From contig DJGU01000070.1 in the NCBI GenBank assembly GCA_002432795.1, forward strand, positions 1 through 20,150: a stretch of 20,150 nucleotides of DNA. The letters are read 5' to 3'. The translations under genes were made by a program, and so were the position numbers. This document shows, piece by piece, positions 7,393 through 14,162 of the stretch; within the stretch, counting starts at the first letter, position 1, and the number at the start of each line of letters is the position of its first letter. This DNA comes from Anaerolineaceae bacterium UBA5838. Lineage in GTDB: Bacteria; Chloroflexota; Anaerolineae; Anaerolineales; Anaerolineaceae. The notes under the pieces are model-generated. The model saw nothing but the letters and a program-made list of their open reading frames with translations. It was not told the DNA's origin and did no database searches.

Positions 7393-9404
7393 TAACGGGG
7401 TAACTCCTGCTCTTGTTCATCGATATATCCAGGTTGCAGCGACTTCCAGGGCATACTGGCAGCCAGAGCCGCACCGAGAACCATCAAGAGCGCGCCAATC
7501 CACATAAAGTTGACCAAGGGATTATCAGAAGCCTGGATGGTAACGTAGCCCATCATGCTGTTGTAGTCCAACAGCAACGTGTAGAAATCCCCTCGCAGGG
7601 TGGACTGTTTATCGGGAATGCTGACGTATTGACCGCGGTTTTCATAAAGGTGCTGCCCTGGATAGAGCTTAGCGACAGCCTTGCCATCTTTCCAAAGCAC
7701 GAGTTCAGCTTCGATCGTCAGGTATTCGGGGTTTTCATACTCCGTGGTGAGTTGGACGAATTCCACCTCATAGGATCGCAAAGGCATTTTGTCACCGGGG
7801 ATCATGGTGCCCTGGATGCTTCCGGAGAGAGCTTCCATTCCCACGATACCGAGAGCAATTAGTAGAACACCAGTATGGACAAACCAGGCGCCATAGCGGG
7901 CACGTTGACCCCACCAGCGTTTACCTGCCTCGTGAGGAGATCTGAAATCACGCAGGGTAAGAGCCAGCATCAGCAGCAGGCCAAAACCAACCACGAAGAG
8001 CACCAGTAGTGCCAGCCAGGATTTTGTCAGCAAGAAATATGACACGGCTGTCAGGAAGATAGACAGGATCAGGGGGATGACAGCTGATTTTCCCAACTGC
8101 CTGATCGCGTTAACACTCCAGGCACTGAGCGGGCAGACAGCCATCAGAGCAGCCAGGAGGATAAAAAGCGGAGTTGCGGCTTGATCAAAAAAAGTACGAT
8201 CCAGACCGATCTGGGTACCGGTCAGGACGCCAGTGACAAGGGGATAAGCCAGACCATAGAAACACACAATGGTCAGTGAAATCAGAATAACGTTGGTGTA
8301 GAGGAAAGCCGCGTCGCGCGTGACCAGGGAAGTTAGTTCCCATCCAGAATAAAGACGACGCCAGCGCCAGGCAAGCAGAGCAACAGAGACCCCAACCAGA
8401 GTCAGTGTCAGAAGCGTGAGGGGAAGGGAAATGTTACTCTCCCCAAAGGCATGCACGGAATTTAGCAAACCAGCACGGGTGATGAGAATGCTGAAAATGA
8501 TCAGAATATAGGTCAGCAAGATCAGGACGAAGTTAAAGCGTTGGAAGATTTTGCGCTGCTTCTGGAGCAGAAGGCTGTGAAGCAAACCGGTGCTGGTGAA
8601 CCAGGGAATCAGTGAAGCGGTTTCAACCGGATCCCAAGCCCAGTAGCCGCCCCATCCCAACACGTCGTAAGACCACCAACTTCCCAGCACGATACCAGCG
8701 GTCAGCAGAATCCAGGCAGAAAGCAGCCAAAGACGGGTCTCGCCAAGCAGACCCTCTTCCGTTTCACCCCTGATGAGGTAGGAAATGGCAACACTGAAAG
8801 GCACCAGGAAGAGCGCAAACCCGAGGTAGAGAATGGGCGGATGGATCACCATGCCCCAGTGGCGCAGAAGAGGGTTCAGTCCAAAGCCGGAAAGCCCGCC
8901 ATAAACAGTTGCGCCCGCAGCAGGTGAGAAAACTCCTTCGAGGATATTCCCGGCTTCAGTTAGCCATACCCGGCTGAAGGGATTTTCAGCAAAGAGTGAA
9001 AGTACGCCGAAGAAGAGCAAGTTTAAAGCCGTGAACAGAAAAGACCAGCCATCCTGGATCTGACGGCGGACATGCAGTGAGATGAAAAGGACCAGGTTGA
9101 GAGTCCAGCCCCAGAAAAAGAGTGACCCCGCCTGCCCCCCCCATACTGCAGTCATTTTCAGGATGGTAGGCATGACTGAATTCACCACCGAGACAACATA
9201 AGAGATGGAATAATCCTGCAGCACTTGCATCGCCATCAAGGTAAGGATACTAAGGGTATGCAGTCCGAAGGAAACGCTTGCCAGAGTGATGGACAATTTT
9301 GTCAGAATTGTCTGGCGTTTGATGAGTTGGAAGATGGTGAGGATAAGAGCAATGAGCATCACCAGCATGGAAGCAGCAAATGAAATTAGACCAAGGTAGA
9401 ACAT
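7392..9404 (-). CDS. ccmF: CcmF, haem lyase subunit
   Basis: A 670-residue protein with many membrane segments that attaches haem from CcmE to CxxCH motifs of apocytochromes. The WWD domain WGGYWAWDPVE lies at 251-261, preceded by the conserved GLNPLLRHWGMVIHPPILYLG block (175-195, carrying His182 and His188 as candidate ligands). A large extracytoplasmic C-terminal region (about 545-640) precedes the last membrane span, as in E. coli CcmF (647 residues). It lies 19 nt after ccmE and shares a base with ccmA. Normally CcmF works with CcmH; no CcmH or CcmI gene is in this window. Confidence 0.92.
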   Translation of the reverse strand: MFYLGLISFAASMLVMLIALILTIFQLIKRQTILTKLSITLASVSFGLHTLSILTLMAMQVLQDYSISYVVSVVNSVMPTILKMTAVWGGQAGSLFFWGWTLNLVLFISLHVRRQIQDGWSFLFTALNLLFFGVLSLFAENPFSRVWLTEAGNILEGVFSPAAGATVYGGLSGFGLNPLLRHWGMVIHPPILYLGFALFLVPFSVAISYLIRGETEEGLLGETRLWLLSAWILLTAGIVLGSWWSYDVLGWGGYWAWDPVETASLIPWFTSTGLLHSLLLQKQRKIFQRFNFVLILLTYILIIFSILITRAGLLNSVHAFGESNISLPLTLLTLTLVGVSVALLAWRWRRLYSGWELTSLVTRDAAFLYTNVILISLTIVCFYGLAYPLVTGVLTGTQIGLDRTFFDQAATPLFILLAALMAVCPLSAWSVNAIRQLGKSAVIPLILSIFLTAVSYFLLTKSWLALLVLFVVGFGLLLMLALTLRDFRSPHEAGKRWWGQRARYGAWFVHTGVLLIALGIVGMEALSGSIQGTMIPGDKMPLRSYEVEFVQLTTEYENPEYLTIEAELVLWKDGKAVAKLYPGQHLYENRGQYVSIPDKQSTLRGDFYTLLLDYNSMMGYVTIQASDNPLVNFMWIGALLMVLGAALAASMPWKSLQPGYIDEQEQELPR

Positions 9405-9423
9405 ATTAACCTTTTCAGACGGA

Positions 9424-9909
9424 TTAGTTGCCGGCCTGGCTTGGCAGGGCGGATTCGTATTTTGAGGGGCATTTCAGCAACAGCTCTTTTGCCTGGAAAA
9501 TGCCATTGACGTCAAGGGAGCCCGAGACAATAGCCTGGGCTTCATGCTTCAGGAGATCTGGTTTCACCCCGTTGTAGTGGATCGTGATGCGCGGAAGAGT
9601 TGGGTCTGCAGCCGCTTTTTCAAGGACCACAGCCATGCCTCCCATCTCATTGATGACACGATGGTCGCCAGGAATTTGGGCCACCTCAAAGGTGAGGTCA
9701 AGCGTTTGGGGATCATAGACAATGGTATCTCCCAGAACAACGCCCGACATGCGGACATTCCGACCAGTCATGTCAGTCTCGCCAGACTGAAGCTCGGATA
9801 CGGTCAGAAAGTATTGGGTGCTGGAGCGTGTGGTAGCAATAAGCAGCGCGATCAGTGCAACCGCAATTACCAGCACCGCAACGAGTGTTTTTCGATTATT
9901 CTTTTTCAA
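9424..9909 (-). CDS. ccmE: CcmE haem chaperone, CxxxY variant
   Basis: A 161-residue, membrane-anchored (about residues 8-26) beta-barrel protein that holds haem covalently before passing it to CcmF. In most bacteria haem binds a histidine in HxxxY near the C-terminus; here the aligned segment reads LLLKCPSKYES, with Cys147 and Tyr151. This CxxxY form is known from archaea and Desulfovibrio-type systems (called system I*). The start codon is TTG at 9909, supported by GAGGA six nt upstream; the upstream ATG at 9922 is out of frame. It is the first gene of the ccm operon and is divergent from a pentahaem cytochrome that would be a natural client. Confidence 0.9.
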   Translation of the reverse strand: MKKNNRKTLVAVLVIAVALIALLIATTRSSTQYFLTVSELQSGETDMTGRNVRMSGVVLGDTIVYDPQTLDLTFEVAQIPGDHRVINEMGGMAVVLEKAAADPTLPRITIHYNGVKPDLLKHEAQAIVSGSLDVNGIFQAKELLLKCPSKYESALPSQAGN

Positions 9910-9986
9910 AGAAAGTCCTCATTTTTTATCTATTCTATCGTAATTATCAAATGTTTTATATGCCCGCATGAGTGGGATTTTGACAA

Positions 9987-10028
9987 CTCCACATAAGTAT
10001 CACTCATTCAAAAGTATAATTTGTGGAG
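9987..10028. promoter_or_regulatory. Inverted repeat upstream of the cytochrome promoter
   Basis: CTCCACA (9987-9993) and TGTGGAG (10022-10028) form a perfect 7-bp inverted repeat with 28 nt between arms. It lies between the divergent ccmE and cytochrome genes, ending 18 nt before the cytochrome -35 box. It could bind a regulator of both directions; no known operator is recognised. Confidence 0.35.
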
Positions 10029-10046
10029 ATTGTTAATATTTTCACA

Positions 10047-10074
10047 TTGACACCTAACAATTTACATTTATAAT
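10047..10074 (+). promoter_or_regulatory. Strong sigma-70-type promoter of the cytochrome/reductase operon
   Basis: Perfect TTGACA (10047-10052), a 16-nt spacer and perfect TATAAT (10069-10074), in AT-rich DNA. The transcript would start near 10081 and leave a leader of about 53 nt. The best match to a housekeeping promoter in the window, which suggests abundant expression. Confidence 0.75.
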
Positions 10075-10120
10075 TATCTTTGTATTATTAATTCATGTTA
10101 AGTAATTTTACCAACATTTG

Positions 10121-10127
10121 AGGAGAG
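10121..10127 (+). promoter_or_regulatory. Ribosome binding site of the pentahaem cytochrome
   Basis: AGGAGAG, 6 nt before the ATG at 10134. Together with the promoter it points to high expression. Confidence 0.7.
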
Positions 10128-10133
10128 TACTGA

Positions 10134-11270
10134 ATGAAGAAAAAAAGCTTTTTTTTACTGATTGCTGTCTTTGCGGCTGCGCTTTTAGTGTGGGTCGGTT
10201 GCACAACGTTGCAAGCTACTGATCCAGTAGAAGCATCCATCGGAGACATCACCGCCAAGTGGGAGGGGTCAGGTCACGCTGACATGACTTCGGAAGCCTT
10301 CAACCACTGGAACGAAGATGATCCAGCTGAAATACCCGCGAATTGCGCAAAGTGTCATAGCACCTCTGGTTTCCGTGATTATGTTGGGGCAGATGGCTCT
10401 GCGGCCGGCTCAGTTGAGATGGCTGGAAATATCCAGGATCCTGTCAGCTGCACCGCTTGCCACAGCACGGCAGCACACGAACTGGATTCTGTAAAATTCC
10501 CCTCAGGTGAGGAGATCACGGGAACTGGCTCATCCTCAGTCTGCATGACCTGTCACAGTGGTATGGGATCAGGCGTGTCAGTTGCAGGTGTTACCAGCGG
10601 CAAGGCAGAAGACGAACCCATCGGCGATCAGGCAATTATGGGCAACCACTATTTCGCAGCAGCGGCTGTGCATGCTGGCTCTGACGGCGGGAACGGATTC
10701 GAGTACGAAGGCAAGACTTACGTTGGCACCTTCACCCACGCTCCAGGCGTAGAGACCTGCACATCCTGCCACGATCCGCACTCCCTGCACACTCGCAAAC
10801 CTGAGAATGCTGACACAAATCTTTGCCAGACCTGCCATTCCAATGTAACCGGCTTTCAAGATTACAAGACGGTCACAATGTCCAAGGTCGATTACGACGG
10901 CGACGGTGTTGTTGAGAGCATGTACGATGAAATCGAAGGTATGAAAGCCGTGCTGCATCAGGCCATGAGCCAGTATTCAGCCAAGGTTGGTGATGGAACC
11001 ATGTTTGGTTTTTACGGAGATGCATACCCTTACTCCTTTATCGACACTAACAAAGACGGTCAGATTTCAGAGGACGAAGCTATTTTCCCAAATCAATACA
11101 AATTGTTCACGCCTCGTCTGCTGAAGGCTGCGTATAACTACATGTTCACTGTCAAAGAACCCGGTGCCTACATCCACAACGCCAAGTATGTGCTGCAGTT
11201 GATGTTTGACTCGATTGAAGATCTCTCTGCAATAAGCGGCGTGACTACTGACAGCCTGATACGACCTTAG
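10134..11270 (+). CDS. Pentahaem c-type cytochrome lipoprotein with EF-hand-like loops
   Basis: A 378-residue exported protein. The basic N-terminus and hydrophobic stretch to residue 22 end in Cys23 (VWVGC), a lipobox-like site, although Trp at -3 is unusual. Five CxxCH haem sites follow: Cys71-His75, Cys106-His110, Cys137-His141, Cys209-His213 and Cys231-His235, with extra histidines available as second ligands. The C-terminal part holds two calcium-binding-like loops: a degenerate one at 253-264 (DYDGDGVVE) and a canonical EF-hand loop at 304-315 (DTNKDGQISEDE). It is co-transcribed with a flavocytochrome b 16 nt downstream and is divergent from the ccm operon that would attach its haems. 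I infer that it accepts electrons outside the membrane from the downstream reductase. The family beyond multihaem c is not recognised, and its final electron acceptor is unknown. Confidence 0.88.
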   Translation: MKKKSFFLLIAVFAAALLVWVGCTTLQATDPVEASIGDITAKWEGSGHADMTSEAFNHWNEDDPAEIPANCAKCHSTSGFRDYVGADGSAAGSVEMAGNIQDPVSCTACHSTAAHELDSVKFPSGEEITGTGSSSVCMTCHSGMGSGVSVAGVTSGKAEDEPIGDQAIMGNHYFAAAAVHAGSDGGNGFEYEGKTYVGTFTHAPGVETCTSCHDPHSLHTRKPENADTNLCQTCHSNVTGFQDYKTVTMSKVDYDGDGVVESMYDEIEGMKAVLHQAMSQYSAKVGDGTMFGFYGDAYPYSFIDTNKDGQISEDEAIFPNQYKLFTPRLLKAAYNYMFTVKEPGAYIHNAKYVLQLMFDSIEDLSAISGVTTDSLIRP

Positions 11271-11286
11271 GCAGACTGAAAGGAAT

Positions 11287-12621
11287 ATGGATAATCCCAT
11301 GAAATCTGCAACAAGAAGGGTCATTTTTTACATAATTTACATCGTCTTGCTGGTTTTACCGGCAGTTGCGATGATGATTGCTTGGATCCCACGCGACATC
11401 ATCGTCAATGTATCCGTTCTGTTAGGCTTCATCGGGTTGGCGTTGGCTGGGCTCCAGCTGATTCCCATCGCCAAGATGAACTGGTTGGCAGACGTACTGG
11501 ACATGGACAAGGTCTACAGCTCGCATCATATCCTTTCGATTTTCGCGATTGTATTGGTGGCGCTGCATCCGATCATTCTGCTGGTCACAAACAAGGTATT
11601 TCGCACCGGTTTTACCCTGAACTCAGGCTGGATCGGTCTGGCTGGATTGGTACTGATTGGGCTGACATCTGCCTTTCGGAAAAACATCAAGCTCGATTAT
11701 GTGCCCTGGCTGGGTCTCCACAATTTGCTGACCGCAGTAATCCTTGTGTTTGGGCTCTGGCACATGTTCAAGGTTAACTACTACATGGAGATCCCGCTCG
11801 TGAAGTGGGTATGGTTCATCGAAATAGCGATCTGGGCTTTGTTGATCATTTACATCCGCGTGATACACCCTGTCGAAGTGGGCAAAAAACCTTTCAAAGT
11901 CGAGTCGGTGGAAGCGGAACCAAACGCTGTTTACACCCTCAATCTGCTGCCCGACGGGCATGCTGGTGTCCCATTCAAGGCTGGCCAGATCGCCTGGATC
12001 AGCACGGGCAACAGCCCATGGGTTTTGAGCCGCAATCCTTTCAGCTATGCGGGTTCTGATGTTGCCCCTGGTGGTCGTGTACGGTTTGCAATCAAGGAAG
12101 CGGGCGACTTCACCAGCACTATCAAGGACCTGAAGCCGGGAGAACGGGTGTTCGTGGATGGTCCTTACGGACAATTTAACCTGCAGAAAGATAATACGCA
12201 AAAAGGCATTGTTTTAATTGCGGGTGGTATTGGCGTGGCGCCAGTCATGTCAATCGTGAACACCCTTGCAGACACCAATGACAAACGCCCGGTATATGTG
12301 TTCTATGGGGATTACAACGAAGATACCGCTCTGTACCAGGACGAATTTGCTGCCGCAGCGGAGAAAATCAATCTTAAATTCTTCACTGTGCTTGAAAAAC
12401 CGCTCAACGAAGACTATCCCTACCCCGGTTACATCACATCTGATTTGATGGCGAGCGTTCTTCCGGAAAATTATAAGGACATGTTCTTCTTCGTATGCGG
12501 TCCGGAACCAATGCTGAGAGCGATGGAAAAGAATTTCGTCAAGCTTGGGATTGCCAAAAGCAACGTGTACACAGGTATCAAATCGAGCCAGGTTCACATC
12601 GAAAACTTTGAAATGGCATAA
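11287..12621 (+). CDS. Ferric-reductase-like flavocytochrome b (FAD/NAD(P)H-dependent)
   Basis: A 444-residue protein. Residues 10-195 form about six membrane spans of a ferric reductase-like domain. His80/His81 and His94 in one span and His145 and His159 in another, 13-14 residues apart, would bind two stacked b haems across the membrane. Residues 200-300 form a ferredoxin-reductase-type FAD domain with RNPFSY (249-254), and 305-430 the NAD(P) domain with GGIGVAP (313-319) and CGPEPM (404-409). It would carry electrons from cytosolic NAD(P)H outward. Encoded 16 nt after the pentahaem lipoprotein, whose haems are the likely acceptor. The start is uncertain: ATG 11287 has AGGA only 2 nt away, while ATG 11299 has GGATA at 5 nt. 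Related families include ferric reductases, NADPH oxidases and MsrQ-like proteins; no Fe-S extension is present. Confidence 0.87.
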   Translation: MDNPMKSATRRVIFYIIYIVLLVLPAVAMMIAWIPRDIIVNVSVLLGFIGLALAGLQLIPIAKMNWLADVLDMDKVYSSHHILSIFAIVLVALHPIILLVTNKVFRTGFTLNSGWIGLAGLVLIGLTSAFRKNIKLDYVPWLGLHNLLTAVILVFGLWHMFKVNYYMEIPLVKWVWFIEIAIWALLIIYIRVIHPVEVGKKPFKVESVEAEPNAVYTLNLLPDGHAGVPFKAGQIAWISTGNSPWVLSRNPFSYAGSDVAPGGRVRFAIKEAGDFTSTIKDLKPGERVFVDGPYGQFNLQKDNTQKGIVLIAGGIGVAPVMSIVNTLADTNDKRPVYVFYGDYNEDTALYQDEFAAAAEKINLKFFTVLEKPLNEDYPYPGYITSDLMASVLPENYKDMFFFVCGPEPMLRAMEKNFVKLGIAKSNVYTGIKSSQVHIENFEMA

Positions 12622-12636
12622 GATAGAATTAGTCTT

Positions 12637-12665
12637 AAAGACCGCGAGAATTCGCGGTCTTTTTT
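12637..12665 (+). terminator. Intrinsic terminator of the cytochrome/reductase operon
   Basis: Perfect 11-pair stem AAAGACCGCGA/TCGCGGTCTTT with a 4-nt loop and a run of T, 15 nt after the reductase stop. Because the stem begins with A-rich bases it could also act for minus-strand transcription. Confidence 0.9.
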
Positions 12666-13093
12666 GTCTGCAATTTTGGCTTATGGGCTGTTTTCTGCGT
12701 GTATTTGATGATGCCGGTGAAAGATGCGGAATTTGATCCACGCTGGATTTTTGGGCAGAATTTTTGACGCTGGAAGGCAACCCAGTTAGTACATGCATTT
12801 ACTAGTCCCCAACTCAGGGGGGTTTCTTTCATCATTCATAATTGTCGACCTCTCTCTAAAACCCAGGCTTAACCAAGATATCGCAATTAAAATTGATTTC
12901 GAGGTTCAGAAGCAGTCAGTGAACGAGCTGGAACCAGATCCTGGATTGTTGTTATCCATGCCACATCGGCTACTCTTCAAAACTCGAGTTTAAAAACAAA
13001 ACTATTTTGTCATTATGAGACTATCGCCCTGTGTAATAATACCTATGCGCATTATTAGCGGAGCTGCCTTGATGCCCATGTAAATGGTCCGGC

Positions 13094-13123
13094 CCACAAC
13101 TGTGCCCATGGGCACAGTTGTGG
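13094..13123. repeat. 30-bp perfect palindrome, candidate parS copy 1
   Basis: Perfect inverted symmetry over 30 bp centred between 13108 and 13109. The inner 16 bp, TGTGCCCATGGGCACA (13101-13116), recurs at 15349-15364 (one change) and 17466-17481 (exact). It is the most symmetric of the three copies, with the extra arms CCACAAC and GTTGTGG. Confidence 0.7.
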
Positions 13124-13259
13124 TGGTGGTGCCGCCAACAGAGCTTGGCGTCTTTCTTCAATTATGGGTCAGGGGCAACCCTAAAGACCCACCACCAGGT
13201 TTACGGAGGGCAATCCAGCGCCAGCCTGCAAACAGGCCTTCTTATACCGATGTTCTGAC

Positions 13260-13279
13260 CCCCCACTGAAGGGGGTTTT
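13260..13279 (+). terminator. Terminator-like hairpin in the gene-free stretch
   Basis: CCCCC (13260-13264), six-base loop, GGGGG (13271-13275), then TTTTC. There is no plus-strand gene before it, so if it is used it would end a non-coding transcript. The sequence before it has GGGTC/GACCC enclosing AGGG-GCAA-CCCT, which could be part of a structured RNA; no known RNA family is recognised. Confidence 0.4.
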
Positions 13280-13739
13280 CGCCAATGCAATCGCCTAAGC
13301 GTAGGGTCTGGGCGAGCAAAAATCCATGAACGCGAGAAGGCCTTTATGCGTTTGACAGCGATTTATCCAATTGGGCTAATGGTTTAGAAGGGATCCAGAT
13401 TGGCTTTAAAGGCCAATCCCGACCTCGTGCGATCAAGATCGAAATCGGGTCGGGTAATCCAGCCGGTACGAGCCCGGTTCTCACCGATCTCCAGAGTACG
13501 CAGCCTCCCTGTGAGACTGTGTAATGGTTTTGACCCTTAGGTTTCCTCTGATGTGGGGAACCCCGTCCCTCCAACATATGGTGTGGAGTCGATGACGTGC
13601 CAAGTCTTACCTTGCGGGATGCTTCGACCTGATAAGATTATCGGGTTGGGTTGACACGGTTGTCAGGACAATGATGGTTTATAGTTTGTTTAGGGTAATT
13701 TTTTCTTTTTAATTCAAGCGAACCAATTCGGGTGGTAGG

Positions 13740-13759
13740 GGCAGACCACCGTGTCTGCC
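13740..13759. repeat. Short palindromic intergenic repeat
   Basis: GGCAGAC and GTCTGCC around CACCGT, preceded by GTAGG. It resembles short dispersed palindromes (GTAGGGGC...GCC type) scattered between genes in various bacteria. One copy here, so the repeat nature is inferred. Confidence 0.4.
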
Positions 13760-13890
13760 TGGGTAATCATCCCCTTAAAGGGGAAGTTTCCCAAGAAGTT
13801 ATATCTACGCGTTCAATATCCAGGGTAAGGTCGAAAGCTGTACAAAACCCTTCCTTAATGGATACCTTGACCTTACAAGGTTTTTGGGTG

Positions 13891-13910
13891 AGTTGACGCC
13901 GGCGTCAACT
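13891..13910. repeat. 20-bp perfect palindrome
   Basis: AGTTGACGCC followed by its exact reverse complement, with no loop. A loop-free palindrome of this length fits a dimeric DNA-binding protein better than an RNA hairpin. It is unrelated in sequence to the TGTGCCCA palindrome. Confidence 0.55.
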
Positions 13911-14106
13911 AAGCAGACGTGGAACAGGTGGGCATGTTCCCTACAAGGGTCTTATAGCAAGTAGTGGTTGTATCGTCCCTGATGGCTGTAAACTGAGGGC
14001 TGTAAACAATCTCCGCGGATAATACGTAAACAATCTTACACAACCAGACAACAATCCAGAATAAATTCCTATAGAGCCGAATCAGCTACGCACCCTGGAC
14101 AGAGAC

Positions 14107-14134
14107 AAAAAAACCAGCCTTTGGAACGGCTGGT
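14107..14134 (-). terminator. Intrinsic terminator of the parA-parB operon
   Basis: On the minus strand ACCAGCC and GGCTGGT pair around an 8-nt loop and are followed by seven T (14113-14107). It lies 29 nt beyond the parB stop. Confidence 0.85.
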
Positions 14135-14162
14135 CTAAATTTGTACTTCGGGTTCTCTCGTA

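Larger units (their letters stand above)
12666..14106. other. Gene-free stretch rich in palindromes
   Basis: About 1.44 kb in which I find no gene with a credible start and sequence; reading frames are short and unlike proteins. It holds many inverted repeats: CCCC/GGGG at 12807-12820, TAATAAT/ATTATTA at 13034-13057, a 30-bp palindrome at 13094-13123, a nested hairpin with a GCAA loop near 13167-13192, CCCCC/GGGGG followed by TTTT at 13260-13279, GATTGGC/GCCAATC at 13398-13418, GGCAGAC/GTCTGCC at 13740-13759, CCCCTT/AAGGGG at 13771-13783 and a 20-bp palindrome at 13891-13910. Lying beside parB, it may be a centromere or origin region, perhaps with an untranslated RNA, or decayed DNA at an element border. 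Confidence 0.55.

Noticed and set aside
12793..12993. 66-codon plus-strand frame after the reductase terminator
   Set aside because: No ribosome site or family match, and it begins across a CCCC/GGGG hairpin.
13084..13269. 61-codon plus-strand frame
   Set aside because: It starts at the 30-bp palindrome and its Val-rich start simply translates the GTGGTGGTG run; no ribosome site.
13140..13279. Known riboswitch (c-di-GMP, SAM, TPP, cobalamin, glycine)
   Set aside because: The characteristic conserved blocks of these families are missing, and no gene follows on the same strand within 3 kb.
13344..13577. 77-codon minus-strand frame
   Set aside because: No domain or family resemblance, and it covers several hairpins (for example 13398-13418); judged non-coding.
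12666..14106. CRISPR array or tRNA genes in the gene-free stretch
   Set aside because: No regularly spaced direct repeats with unique spacers, and no cloverleaf with a T-loop was found.
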